DNA of 64,000 nt from CBDDBH01 sp965225625 (GCA_965225625.1 CBDDBH010000033.1:1-64000); one strand, 5' to 3'; counted from the first letter of the stretch, positions 28,059 to 37,586 are shown. Notes: a model not told the origin generated them from the letters alone. Numbers and translations are program-made.

Positions 28059-30008
28059 TCAGCTCAAATCGGCCGCCAGATTACCTTTGGACTCCAGCCA
28101 TGCCTTGCGATCCGCGGCGCGTTTGCGCCCGAGCAGCATGTCCATGATTTGATCCGTTTTTTTACCACTGTCAATCGTCAGTTGCAGCAGTCGACGGGTG
28201 TCGGGCGCCATGCTCGTTTCGCGTAATTGCAGCGGGTTCATCTCGCCCAGGCCCTTGAAACGCTGCACGTTGACCTGGCCTTTGATCTTCTCCGCGGCAA
28301 TGCGGTCCAATACACCTTCTCTCTCCGCTTCGTCTAATGCGTAATAAATCTCTTTGCCCACATCAACACGAAACAGCGGTGGCAGGGCCACATAGACATG
28401 GCCTTCCTCTACTACCTGACGGAAATGTTTCAGAAACAACGCGCATAGCAGAGTTGCTATGTGGGCGCCGTCCGAATCGGCGTCGGCCAGTACACAGATC
28501 TTGCCATAGCGTAGTTCGCTCAGATCCGTTGCCCCGGGGTCCACACCCATGGCGACCGAAATGTCATGCACTTCCTGCGAACCCAACACTTCACCAGGAT
28601 CTACTTCCCAGGTGTTCAGGATTTTCCCCCGCAGCGGCATCACGGCTTGAAATTCTCGATCGCGAGCCTGCTTGGCGGAACCTCCTGCAGAGTCGCCCTC
28701 CACCAGGAACAATTCGGTCAAGGAAGGATCCTGAGAGGTGCAGTCAGCAAGCTTGCCGGGCAATGCCGGGCCGCCAGTGATTTTCTTGCGCACGACGCGT
28801 TTGTTGTCGCGCATCCGAATTTGCGCGCGTTCAATAGCGACGGCGGCGATACGTTCTCCCATCTCGACGTGCTGGTGCAACCAGATACTGAACGCATCGC
28901 GTATTACCCCGGATACGAAAGTCGAGGACTCGCGCGAGGACAGCCGCTCTTTGGTTTGCCCTGAAAACTGCGGCTCCTCGAGCTTTACCGAGAGTAAAAA
29001 ACAACAACGCTCCCAAACGTCGTCGGCGGCCAGCTTGATGCCTCGCGGCAACAAATTCCGCAGTTCGCAAAACTCCCGGATCGCCTCCAGCAGGCCCTGA
29101 CGCATCCCGCTCACGTGAGTTCCACCCTGAACCGTGGGTACCAGATTCACATAACTCTCGGTCACCAGATCACCGTCATCGGCCCGCCAGTGAACAGCCC
29201 AATCGACGGCCTCATGATTTCCTTCCAGACTGCCGCTAAAGGGTTCAGGCGGTAGCAACTCCGCACCGTGCAGACTGTCGCTCAGATAAGTACGCAGCCC
29301 ATCGTCGTATTGCCACGTTTCCTTGTCTTTTGCGGCCTCATCGTGAAAAACGACGGTCAGCCCCGGGCACAAAACCGCTTTTGCCCGCAATGCATGCTTG
29401 AGCTTGGGAATTGCATATTTAGTAGTGTCGAAATATTTGGGATCCGGCCAAAAGCGGATCGTCGTGCCGGTGTTAGCGCGTCCCACCTTGCCGACAGTCT
29501 TCAGACCTTGCTTTTTGTGACCGCCGCGGAAATTCATGCTGTATTCCTTGCCCGCGCGGCGCACCCAAACCTGCAACTGCTTTGACAATGCGTTGACGAC
29601 CGATACGCCAACACCGTGCAGGCCACCGGAATACTTATAGTGCTTGTGCGAGAATTTTCCGCCCGAATGCAGTCGCGTCATGATGACTTCGACCCCAGGC
29701 ACTTTCTCTTCCGGATGTTTGTCCACCGGCATACCGCGGCCGTCGTCACTGACTGTCGCCGATCCGTCCTTGTGCAGGGTAACTCCGATCTTGCCGGCAA
29801 ACCCGGCGATGGCCTCGTCAACGCTGTTGTCCACGACTTCCTGAACGAGGTGATTGGGACGCGAGGTATCGGTATACATACCGGGGCGTTTGCGTACTGG
29901 ATCGAGTCCTGTGAGAACCTCGATATCTGCAGCATCGTAGCGACCAGCCAAATGTAGCTCCCCGTTGTAATTAGCGTCAGCGCGTCGCAATCGGCAGGCG
30001 GCTGTCAA
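28059..30008 (-). CDS. parE: DNA topoisomerase IV subunit B
   Basis: A 649-residue ParE with GHKL ATPase motifs (VVDNSVDEA, DDGRGMPVD, GGLHGVGVSVVNAL) and a TOPRIM domain (LVEGDSAGGSAKQARDR; VLADADSDGAHI). The usual start of ParE corresponds to about residue 24 (GRYDAADIEVLTGLDP); the 23 residues before it are atypical, and no other ATG is available, so the true start could be a non-ATG codon. Operon with parC. Confidence 0.95.
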   Translation of the reverse strand: MTAACRLRRADANYNGELHLAGRYDAADIEVLTGLDPVRKRPGMYTDTSRPNHLVQEVVDNSVDEAIAGFAGKIGVTLHKDGSATVSDDGRGMPVDKHPEEKVPGVEVIMTRLHSGGKFSHKHYKYSGGLHGVGVSVVNALSKQLQVWVRRAGKEYSMNFRGGHKKQGLKTVGKVGRANTGTTIRFWPDPKYFDTTKYAIPKLKHALRAKAVLCPGLTVVFHDEAAKDKETWQYDDGLRTYLSDSLHGAELLPPEPFSGSLEGNHEAVDWAVHWRADDGDLVTESYVNLVPTVQGGTHVSGMRQGLLEAIREFCELRNLLPRGIKLAADDVWERCCFLLSVKLEEPQFSGQTKERLSSRESSTFVSGVIRDAFSIWLHQHVEMGERIAAVAIERAQIRMRDNKRVVRKKITGGPALPGKLADCTSQDPSLTELFLVEGDSAGGSAKQARDREFQAVMPLRGKILNTWEVDPGEVLGSQEVHDISVAMGVDPGATDLSELRYGKICVLADADSDGAHIATLLCALFLKHFRQVVEEGHVYVALPPLFRVDVGKEIYYALDEAEREGVLDRIAAEKIKGQVNVQRFKGLGEMNPLQLRETSMAPDTRRLLQLTIDSGKKTDQIMDMLLGRKRAADRKAWLESKGNLAADLS

Positions 30009-30116
30009 TGACGCCCGTCGTTCGGTACTTTAGTAGTTGATTACCCTCGCGCCGCTTTTTCTATCGTAGGCGCAGCGTGTGGTCAAGCGAATTGGAGTCG
30101 ACTTAATACGGCGAGG

Positions 30117-30689
30117 TCAATCGAGATCGGCAACAAGCGCGTCTCGCACGAGTGCCGGGATCGGTTCCAGCGCCAGGGAATAAGCCACGTGATCGATACC
30201 AGCACCGATCTGTGCGCCCGACTTGGCTGCCGCGGCCATTTCCGCTAGTAACTCAAACCGCAGAAAATGAACCGCCGAGGTTTTCTCCTCGGTCGAACGC
30301 TCAAGGTCCTCGTCCGCCACTGCCCGAACCCGATCAAAATCCGCCACTCGCATCCACACCCGGTGTTCCACTCCAACCAGTTCTGCAAGGCGAAGCTCGC
30401 GCTCCGCCACATCCTCGTACTCGAGCATAAATGTGGCTTTCCAATCGTTGTCGCCGGGAATGAGCGGATTGTAAACATCCAGCTCTTGTGCAATGCCCTC
30501 GGCTTCAAAGATCCGCTCGGCCCGCAACATTTCCTGGATTTGATACTGGACAGTCAGCCGATCCTCGAAGTACAGCGCGGTATGCTCGCCCACGCGCAGT
30601 TGGCGCGCCATAACTTGCGCACGAAATTCGGGGCGGCGCTGTGCGTATTCTTCCAATGAAAAGAGATCGGTACGGGTTAACGCTTTCAC
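30117..30689 (-). CDS. DUF3501 family protein
   Basis: A 190-residue soluble protein recognised as DUF3501 by its N-terminus (LTRTDLFSLEEYAQRRPEF) and the block EHTALYFEDRLTVQYQIQEM. The function is unknown. In many proteobacteria it accompanies a rubrerythrin and an Fe-S-binding protein, as here, which points to a role in peroxide or iron metabolism. It follows the Fe-S gene by 5 bp in the same direction. Confidence 0.85.
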   Translation of the reverse strand: MKALTRTDLFSLEEYAQRRPEFRAQVMARQLRVGEHTALYFEDRLTVQYQIQEMLRAERIFEAEGIAQELDVYNPLIPGDNDWKATFMLEYEDVAERELRLAELVGVEHRVWMRVADFDRVRAVADEDLERSTEEKTSAVHFLRFELLAEMAAAAKSGAQIGAGIDHVAYSLALEPIPALVRDALVADLD

Positions 30690-30694
30690 AGTTA

Positions 30695-32051
30695 CTAGAT
30701 TCCGTAGGCGTGCTTGATCAACGAAAACGGACTCTCAGCTGCGCGCGCTTCGCTAAGTCCGTTGCCGATCTGTTGAGCTGCCATTGGGCAGTCGCTGGTG
30801 TAATGGCCTGCATGAGATTCCTCGACTTTGCGCACCACCGGCCGGCAAATCTTCATGGAAAAGTCGTGGCACTCTTTTGTTACCGCGTAGGTGCCATCGT
30901 GACCCGAGCAGCGTTCGATGACTTCGACGGTGGTGTCGGGCACGAGTTGTAACACGTCGCGGGTTTTCAGGCCGATGTTCTGCACCCGTTGATGGTACGG
31001 CGCATGGTAGGAGACTGTGCCGAGCGAGTGCTTGAACTGGGTGTTCAGCTTGCCGCCTTTGTGTCGCAGCATCAGGTATTCGAAGGGATCAAATATAGCC
31101 GCCTTGACCTTGGCGACCTCCCCGTCTTGCGGGAACATCAGCGGCAATTCCTGCCGAAACATCAAGGCGCAGGAGGGTACCGACGCCATTATGTCCCAAC
31201 CCTGATCCACCAGCGCAAGCCAACACTGGAGTGTTGGCTTGCTTGGCCGCCACCACAGACCCCAGGTCGCCCAAATCGAGTTTAGGCATTCCGCAACACT
31301 GCTCGCGTGGCACTAAGGTCACTTCGATCTCGTTGTATTCCAGAATCGCGATTAAGTCCTGCACCTGCTGCGGAGCGTTGCGATTGCCATAACACGTTAC
31401 AAACAACGCGACGCGGCCACGGGTACGGTCCGTAGGGGTGGCATTAACCGCTTGTTTGCTGCGTCGCGATTCTCGTTTGCGCAGATTGTCGCTGTGATAT
31501 TGCGGCAGAACCGCATTGGCATGCACGCCGAGCGTCTTCTCCAGCAATTGTCGGGCGGGTTTAAGCTTGTTGGCGGCATTCACAGCCTGGGCGACGACTG
31601 GGATCCCGGCCAGTTTGCCCACGGCGTCGGTGGAAGTCAGGATTTTGTCGCGTAAGCTGGTTTTCCCCGCACGAAAGTTCGCCGCCTTGGCGCGCAGCAT
31701 TAGATGCGGGAAATCGACATTCCATTCGTGCGGCGGCACATACGGACACTTGGTCATAAAACACAAATCGCACAGATAGCAGTGCTCAACTACTTTGTCG
31801 AAATCCGCCTTATCGACACCGTCTACCTCCAGCGTCTCAGATTCATCGACCAGATCGAACAACGTCGGAAAGGCGTTGCATAGACTCACACAGCGCCGGC
31901 AACCATGGCAGATATCGAATACGCGCTCGAGTTCCTGGTCGAGCGATTCGCGATTATAAAAATCGGCGCTCTGCCAATCGATGGGGTGCCGCGTCAGGGC
32001 TTGCAGGCTGCCCTCTCGTGTTTCTTCGCTCATGTTAGTTTTAGCCCGCAT
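30695..32051 (-). pseudogene. Frameshifted (Fe-S)-binding protein, HdrD/GlpC-like
   Basis: Two frames together make one protein of about 450 residues. The first part has two ferredoxin-type cluster motifs (CHGCRRCVSLC; CYLCDLCFMTKCPY) and the first CCG domain (EQCCGMPKLDLGDL). The second, from about 31210, continues with LVDQGWDIMASVPSCALMF and ends with a second cysteine block (ERCSGHDGTYAV). The frames join inside a perfect 13-bp inverted repeat (31215-31242); removing one base after GTGTTGGCT restores VLAALVDQGW. Translation may start at ATG 32051 or at 32033 (MSEETREG). Such proteins pass electrons to or from rubrerythrin-type partners. Confidence 0.8.
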
Positions 32052-32301
32052 ATTTCATGACGGATCCTGGATGCTCCCGCAGGACGTGTCCGGCTGGGCG
32101 CCGCGCTGGAGCGCCAAGCATAGCCGTCGCTATCGTTGGCGTGAAGCGCAAGCTCAGGCGTGCGCGGACCCGCGAGCGCCAGGATAGCCGCGCGATGCGG
32201 TACAACGTGTGTTTGGTAAGCGCAACGTAAACCGCACCCTATCGGTTGAACTGTGTTGAGTGTAAAGGATCTCCGTTTGCTCAATAACGGAGGACCAGAG
32301 G

Positions 32302-32601
32302 ATGAGGCGACGCACAAAATCGGACTGGGAAGCGCTGATCCAGGCGCAAGCTGAAAGCGGCATGACAGCAGCGACGTTCTGCCGCGAACAAGGCATCAAT
32401 GCGAAGTACTTTAGTCTGCGCCGCCGTCAGTTAAGCGCGGCGCCGGAGAAGCAGGTGTCGCGTTTCGTGCCGGTATCGGTGGAACGAAGCGGTCACGGCG
32501 AGAAGATAATCGTGCGGTACGCAGGCAGCGCGACGCTGGAGCTGCCAGTGGGTGTAGAGCCGCGCTGGTTGGCGCAGTTGCTGCAAGCGCTGCGAGATTG
32601 A
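32302..32601 (+). CDS. tnpA: IS66 accessory protein TnpA (copy 2)
   Basis: 99 residues, nearly identical to 2669-2968; differs at ALIQAQ versus AVFQAQ and EKIIV versus ETIIV. It has the same helix-turn-helix-like region and the same 3-bp spacing to tnpB. Confidence 0.9.
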   Translation: MRRRTKSDWEALIQAQAESGMTAATFCREQGINAKYFSLRRRQLSAAPEKQVSRFVPVSVERSGHGEKIIVRYAGSATLELPVGVEPRWLAQLLQALRD

Positions 32602-32604
32602 GCG

Positions 32605-32961
32605 ATGGAGATGTTTCGAGAGGTCTCGGCGGTGTACCTGCATCGTGAGCCGGTGGATTTTCGCAAATCGATAAATGGCTTGTCGGTGATCGTGGAAAGC
32701 GAGATGAGCTTGTCCCCGTTTTCCGGTGCAGTGTTTGTATTTTGTAATCGTCATCGCAATAAATTGAAAGTGCTTTACTGGGACCAAAGTGGCTTTGCAC
32801 TTTGGTACAAGCGCCTTGAGAAAGAGAAATTCCATTGGCCGCGACGCTGGCCGGAGGCGGTGGTCGCGATAACGCAAACGCAACTGCATTGGCTATTGGA
32901 TGGCTATGATATTACGCAGATGCAAGCGCATCATTCATTGCATTATTCGAGTATTTTATAA
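32605..32961 (+). CDS. tnpB: IS66 accessory protein TnpB (copy 2)
   Basis: 118 residues, identical to 2972-3328 except near the C-terminus (VVAITQTQL). Intact and in the same order within the element. Confidence 0.9.
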   Translation: MEMFREVSAVYLHREPVDFRKSINGLSVIVESEMSLSPFSGAVFVFCNRHRNKLKVLYWDQSGFALWYKRLEKEKFHWPRRWPEAVVAITQTQLHWLLDGYDITQMQAHHSLHYSSIL

Positions 32962-32996
32962 AGACTGAGATCGACGCATCGGGTATACTGTTGTGC

Positions 32997-34559
32997 ATGC
33001 CGAGTGTGCTTGATCGGTTACCCAATAATGTTGAAGCGCTGAAGAGTTTGGTCGTTGATCACGCTGCTCGCAATGAGCAGTTAGCGGCAGAAAACCGGCA
33101 GTACAAATCGCAAGTCGTTCTCCTGCAAGAGCAGTTAAACATCGCGTTGGCGAAGCGTTTTGCCTCGCGTAGCGAGCAGTTATCACCGGATCAAATCCGC
33201 TTGTTCGATGAAGCGGAATCGACAGCGTGCGCGGAGACTGAGGTTGTCCCTGAAGAAAGCGTCGCGGTATCAGCGCATCGTCGGAAGAAGGGTGCTCGCA
33301 AACCGTTGCCCGAGCGGCTACCGCGCATCGAGGTGGTTCATGAACTGCCCGAGCACGAGCGTCGTTGCGAGCACGATGGTCGGTTACTCGCGGAGATAGG
33401 CGAGGTCGTTTCTGAGCAGCTGGATATTGTGCCGGCGAAGATCCAGGTGCTGCGTCATATCCGCAAACAATACGCGTGCGATTGCGGGCAGTGCATCAAG
33501 ACGGCGCCGTTACCGGCGCAACCGATCCCCAAGAGTATGGCCTCGCCGGGCTTGCTGGCGCACATTACAGTGTGCAAGTATGCCGATGCGTTACCGCTGT
33601 ACCGTCAGGAGAGGATATTACAGCGCATCGGTGTGGATATCCCCCGAGCGACGCTGGCGAATTGGATGATACGGGCGGGTCAGTTAGTGCAACCGCTGAT
33701 TAATCTCATGCGGGATCGTTTGCTCGACTATGACATTGTGCAGATGGACGAAACGCCGGTACAGGTTTTGAGGGAAGCGGGTCGTCGGGCGCAATCGAAA
33801 TCCTACTTGTGGGTGCAGCGCGGTGGTCCGCCGGATGGGCGGGTGATTTTGTATGACTACGACCCCTCGAGAAGCGGCGCTGTTCCCCAACGCTTGCTGG
33901 CAGGCTACTCGGGCTATTTACAGACGGATGGGTATGAGGGCTACAACGCGGTGGTGGCGGGGAATGGACTTAAGCAGCTGGGTTGTATGGCCCATGCGCG
34001 TCGTCGCTTTGACGAGGCAGTGAAGGCGCAGGGTAAGCGCAAGCGACGCGGTAAGGCGTGGCGTGGGCTGTCGTTCATCCAGGCGTTGTACCGCGTTGAG
34101 AAACAGGCCCGGTCGATGACGCCACAACAACGCTATGCGTATAGGAACGTGCAGGCCAAGCCTATCCTGGACAAGCTGCGCAGCTGGCTAGATGACACAC
34201 TACCCCAAGTGCCGCCGAAGGGTGCGGTGGGGAACGCGTTGCGTTATTTGCACGAACAATGGGACAAGCTCACGTGTTATCTGGATGACGGGCGCTTGGA
34301 GATCGACAACAATTTGTGCGAGAACGCGGTTCGTCCCTTTGTGATGGGTCGCAAGGCCTGGTTATTCAGCGACTCGGTGGCTGGGGTCAGTGCATCGGCG
34401 AATCTTTATTCCCTGATCGAGACCGCGAAGGCACACGGTTTAGAACCCTACGCGTACTTGCGCGAGGTGTTTACGAAACTACCTGGCGCGACAACGGTAG
34501 AGGACATCGAGGCGCTGTCGCCGGGCACCATCAACATCGAGCACATCAATCCCCGCTGA
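32997..34559 (+). CDS. tnpC: IS66 DDE transposase TnpC (copy 2)
   Basis: A 520-residue transposase, with the ATG equivalent to that of copy 1 (a TTG 6 bp upstream is also in frame). From about residue 45 onward it matches copy 1 at nearly every position, including the DDE motifs (QMDETPVQVL, TDGYEGY, NLCENAVRP). The first 40 residues differ strongly (MPSVLDRLPNNVEALK versus MSSVLGQLPDDVEALK, then diverging, with a 7-residue gap). It appears functional. Confidence 0.95.
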   Translation: MPSVLDRLPNNVEALKSLVVDHAARNEQLAAENRQYKSQVVLLQEQLNIALAKRFASRSEQLSPDQIRLFDEAESTACAETEVVPEESVAVSAHRRKKGARKPLPERLPRIEVVHELPEHERRCEHDGRLLAEIGEVVSEQLDIVPAKIQVLRHIRKQYACDCGQCIKTAPLPAQPIPKSMASPGLLAHITVCKYADALPLYRQERILQRIGVDIPRATLANWMIRAGQLVQPLINLMRDRLLDYDIVQMDETPVQVLREAGRRAQSKSYLWVQRGGPPDGRVILYDYDPSRSGAVPQRLLAGYSGYLQTDGYEGYNAVVAGNGLKQLGCMAHARRRFDEAVKAQGKRKRRGKAWRGLSFIQALYRVEKQARSMTPQQRYAYRNVQAKPILDKLRSWLDDTLPQVPPKGAVGNALRYLHEQWDKLTCYLDDGRLEIDNNLCENAVRPFVMGRKAWLFSDSVAGVSASANLYSLIETAKAHGLEPYAYLREVFTKLPGATTVEDIEALSPGTINIEHINPR

Positions 34560-34651
34560 GCAAGAGCGTTGTTCGCTTTGCGCTTACTGTGTTTGTCCTC
34601 CGTTGACACCGAATCCTTACAACATCTGGGTTTAACCCGCATCGCGTGACG

Positions 34652-34784
34652 TGACCGCCAGGGATGGCGGAAATGCAGACCATGCACGACTGCACGGATG
34701 CAGGAGGTAGGGCGAAGCACGCCTGCAGGGATGCAGGCGATAGAACGACGCAGGAGGCCAAAGTCGAGGAGCGTTTGTCTGCCC
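34652..34784 (+). repeat. Dispersed GGAT-loop hairpin repeat, copy R2
   Basis: Units ACCGCCAGGGATGGCGG, TGCACGGATGCA, CTGCAGGGATGCAG, ending in the shared tail GACGCAGGAGGCCAAAGTCG. Same orientation as R1 and R3. It lies between the IS66 copy and the rubrerythrin terminator. Confidence 0.75.
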
Positions 34785-34815
34785 TTCATGCAATATGCGG
34801 GTTAGGCCCTTAAAT

Positions 34816-34844
34816 ACGAAGCCGGGACTCAGTCCCGGCTTCGT
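34816..34844 (-). terminator. Terminator of the rubrerythrin gene
   Basis: Perfect 14-bp stem ACGAAGCCGGGACT / AGTCCCGGCTTCGT with a one-base loop, about 20 bp after the rubrerythrin stop. On the minus strand it is followed by ATTTAAGG, a weak U-tract. Confidence 0.65.
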
Positions 34845-34865
34845 CAGGGGCTGCAGATTACCTGT

Positions 34866-35288
34866 TTAACTATCGAGTTCGTCCAGCGCTTTCTGGAATC
34901 GATTGGCGTGCGAACGCTCGGCTTTAGCCAAAGTCTCGAACCAATCAGCAATCTCATCGAAGCCTTCGTCGCGCGCCGACTTCGCCATTCCGGGATACAT
35001 ATCCGTGTACTCATGCGTCTCACCGGCGACCGAAGCCTTGAGATTGTCGGCGGTACCGCCGATGGGGAGTCCCGTTGCCGGATCACCTATGATTTCCAGA
35101 TATTTGAGGAGACCATGCGCGTGGCCGGTCTCGCCTTCGGCGGTTGAGCGAAACAGCGATGACACGTCGTTGTAACCTTCGACGTCAGCCTTTTGTGCGA
35201 AATACAGGTAACGGTGGTTGGCTTGCGACTCACCGGCAAATGCTGCTTTTAAGTTTTCCTCGGTCTTGGAGCCTTGTAGATCTGCCAT
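34866..35288 (-). CDS. Rubrerythrin-family di-iron protein without rubredoxin domain
   Basis: A 140-residue ferritin-like protein. Iron-binding Glu/His positions are visible in EENLKAAFAGESQANHRY, EGETGHAHG, ETHEYTDMYPG and AKAERSHANRF. The C-terminal rubredoxin domain of classical rubrerythrin is absent, so electrons must come from a partner, perhaps the neighbouring Fe-S protein. Likely role: peroxide reduction in the cytoplasm. It has its own promoter (TTGACA/TAAATT) and terminator. Confidence 0.9.
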   Translation of the reverse strand: MADLQGSKTEENLKAAFAGESQANHRYLYFAQKADVEGYNDVSSLFRSTAEGETGHAHGLLKYLEIIGDPATGLPIGGTADNLKASVAGETHEYTDMYPGMAKSARDEGFDEIADWFETLAKAERSHANRFQKALDELDS

Positions 35289-35334
35289 CGAATGTTCTCC
35301 TTCTTAGCGTGGGATTTATTATTGTTACTGCATG

Positions 35335-35385
35335 TTTAGACTCGGTCTAAATGGGAATTTACGCCCTCCCTTCGCGCATTGTCAA
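35335..35385 (-). promoter_or_regulatory. Rubrerythrin promoter with overlapping dyad operator
   Basis: On the minus strand TTGACA (35380-35385) and TAAATT (35356-35361) are 18 bp apart. Just downstream lies the dyad TTTAGAC-tcg-GTCTAAA (35335-35351) over the expected transcription start. This layout suits a repressor; which one is unknown. Confidence 0.55.
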
Positions 35386-35483
35386 CCGCAATTGATGCGG
35401 CGACTGGCGCGTTGACCGGCGTGCTACGGGTACGTAATCTTACGACGCAATCGGTGCGCAAAAAATGAACTAGGAGTGTTCAC

Positions 35484-35714
35484 TTGGCAAGGAAACGCGA
35501 AACATTCGACTTTGAAAAGTCGCTCGCTGAACTCGAAACACTGGTTGAGCGCATGGAAAATAGCGATTTAACACTGGAAGATTCACTCAAGCATTTCGAG
35601 CGTGGCATAACCTTGACCAAGGCGTGCCAGAAGGCGTTAGCCGCCGCAGAGCAGAAAGTCAAGATCCTGATGGACAAGGACGGCGATCTACAGGATTTCG
35701 ACCCAGAGACATGA
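35484..35714 (+). CDS. xseB: Exodeoxyribonuclease VII small subunit
   Basis: A 76-residue XseB: FDFEKSLAELETLVERME and LEDSLKHFERGITLTKACQ form the characteristic helical hairpin. It starts at TTG, supported by AGGAG at good spacing. The rare start may keep its level low. It overlaps ispA by 4 bp (ATGA), the usual xseB-ispA coupling. The large subunit gene is not nearby. Confidence 0.93.
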   Translation: MARKRETFDFEKSLAELETLVERMENSDLTLEDSLKHFERGITLTKACQKALAAAEQKVKILMDKDGDLQDFDPET

Positions 35715-36607
35715 ATGGGGAGATACCGCCACTGTTGCAGGAGTTCCAGTCCTGCACCGAGAACGCGCTCGAACGCTGGCTCCCCGAATCGAGCATTCAA
35801 CCTGACACGCTGCACGAAGCGATGCGCTATGCGGTGCTGGGCGGCGGCAAGCGGGTTCGCCCACTGCTGGTTTATGCTACCGGAGCGTGCCTGGGCATGC
35901 CCCGTGCAACACTGGACGCCCCGGCGGTTGCAGTAGAGCTGATCCATGCTTATTCGTTGATCCATGATGACTTGCCGGCCATGGACGACGACGATTTGCG
36001 ACGCGGCCGTCCCACCTGCCACAAGGCTTTCGACGAAGCAACCGCAATTCTTGCCGGCGATGCGTTACAGGCCCTCGCCTTTCATGTACTGGCGCACGAT
36101 GAACGCATCGAAGCGGGCCCCGCCCAACGAGTGCAAATGATCGATACCCTTGCCCAAGCCAGCGGTTCACGCGGGATGGCAGGTGGACAGGCCATCGACC
36201 TCGCCGCAGTTGGCCAGTCACTGAGCGTGGCGGAGCTGGAGAACATGCACACGCACAAGACCGGCGCCTTGATCCGCGCCTGCGTGCAGCTCGGCGTGCT
36301 GTCCAAACCAGCCGTGGACAAGACCATTATGGAGCGACTCGGACACTTCGCCCGCTGTATCGGGCTGGCCTTTCAGATCCGGGACGATATTCTGGATGTC
36401 GAGGGCACCACCGAAACCATCGGCAAACCACAAGGTTCGGACATCGCGCGCAACAAACCGACTTACCCGAACCTGCTTGGATTGGACGGTGCCAAAAGCG
36501 CGGCTGAGGCGTTGTATCAGGAAGCCATCGGCAATCTGGAAATACTCGCGGATGCGGCCGAACCGCTGCGCTGGATTGCGGACTACATCGTCAGGCGCGA
36601 CAAATAA
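35711..36607 (+). CDS. ispA: Farnesyl diphosphate synthase
   Basis: A 298-residue (2E,6E)-farnesyl diphosphate synthase. The first Asp-rich motif is DDLPAMDDDD, the second DDILD, with the GGGKRVRP substrate-binding block. It condenses isopentenyl diphosphate with dimethylallyl and geranyl diphosphate to supply ubiquinone and undecaprenyl synthesis. I start it at MNGEIPPLL, overlapping xseB. The dxs gene often found next is replaced by folE2. Confidence 0.95.
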   Translation: MNGEIPPLLQEFQSCTENALERWLPESSIQPDTLHEAMRYAVLGGGKRVRPLLVYATGACLGMPRATLDAPAVAVELIHAYSLIHDDLPAMDDDDLRRGRPTCHKAFDEATAILAGDALQALAFHVLAHDERIEAGPAQRVQMIDTLAQASGSRGMAGGQAIDLAAVGQSLSVAELENMHTHKTGALIRACVQLGVLSKPAVDKTIMERLGHFARCIGLAFQIRDDILDVEGTTETIGKPQGSDIARNKPTYPNLLGLDGAKSAAEALYQEAIGNLEILADAAEPLRWIADYIVRRDK

Positions 36608-36668
36608 GCGGCTCTGTTCTACACTGCTCCAGTCTTTATCGCCTACGCGCGAACCTAAGGAACCCTCA

Positions 36669-37502
36669 ATGAATCATCCTGCTGATCCGCCCGAAATACC
36701 CGTTGAAATCCCGGACATTCAGTCCAGTGAGGACACGCGGCAAATTGCCATCGATCGGGTTGGCATCAAGGCCATTAGACATCCCGTCGTGGTCAAAGAT
36801 CGTGCCGGTAAAGAGCAGCATACGGTCGCGTTATTCAACATGTATGTCGGGCTGCCGCAAAATTTCAAAGGCACCCATATGTCACGCTTTGTAGAGATCC
36901 TGGAAAACCACGAATACGAGATCTCGGTCACCTCCTTCAGGCATATGCTTAGCGAAACGATCGAAATGCTCGACGCGGAAAACGGCCGCATCGAAATGTC
37001 ATTTCCGTATTTCGTCAACAAAGCAGCGCCCGTATCACGCGTGAAGAGTCTAATGGACTACGAGGTAACCTTCATCGGCGAGAGCCACGGCGGCCAATCA
37101 GAACCACGTATCGAACTGCAGGTATTGGTGCCGGTAACCACCTTGTGCCCATGCTCCAAAAATATTTCAGAATACGGGGCGCATAACCAGCGCTCGCATG
37201 TGACCGTTCGTGTGGGCCTCCAGAGTTTTGTCTGGATTGAAGAGATTATCGACATCGTTGAGCAGGTGGCATCGTGCGAATTGTACGGACTATTAAAACG
37301 CCCCGACGAGAAATATGTCACCGAACGCGCTTACGACAATCCGAAATTCGTTGAAGATATCGTCCGCGATATTGCAGTCAAACTGAACGCCGACGAACGC
37401 GTTTTGACGTATACGGTTGAATCGGAAAATTTCGAATCAATCCACAACCATTCCGCGTACGCGATGGTTTCTTGCGATAAGCTGGAAGATAAAACTGCTT
37501 AA
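36669..37502 (+). CDS. folE2: GTP cyclohydrolase FolE2
   Basis: A 277-residue zinc-independent-type GTP cyclohydrolase I (COG1469), which makes 7,8-dihydroneopterin triphosphate for folate and queuosine. Family blocks include NMYVGLPQNFKGTHMSRFVE, the catalytic-cysteine segment TTLCPCSKNISEYGAH and NQRSHVTVRV. FolE2 is often used when zinc is scarce, but no Zur-like site is evident in the 60-bp gap after ispA. Confidence 0.95.
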   Translation: MNHPADPPEIPVEIPDIQSSEDTRQIAIDRVGIKAIRHPVVVKDRAGKEQHTVALFNMYVGLPQNFKGTHMSRFVEILENHEYEISVTSFRHMLSETIEMLDAENGRIEMSFPYFVNKAAPVSRVKSLMDYEVTFIGESHGGQSEPRIELQVLVPVTTLCPCSKNISEYGAHNQRSHVTVRVGLQSFVWIEEIIDIVEQVASCELYGLLKRPDEKYVTERAYDNPKFVEDIVRDIAVKLNADERVLTYTVESENFESIHNHSAYAMVSCDKLEDKTA

Positions 37503-37586
37503 GAGCGGCGTCCGAGCGGCGGTTTCAACCTGGTAATCGCCGCAAGACTACTGATCTATAGGTTCTTTCAAACTTACCCCTCATCC

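Larger units (their letters stand above)
32216..34587 (+). mobile_element. IS66-family insertion sequence, copy 2
   Basis: A complete element of 2372 bp, near-identical to 2583-4975, with the same terminal inverted repeats and perfect 8-bp target duplications TGTGTTTG at 32208-32215 and 34588-34595. It lies between the rubrerythrin gene and the Fe-S protein gene. It is 21 bp shorter than copy 1 because of differences near the start of tnpC. Confidence 0.95.
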
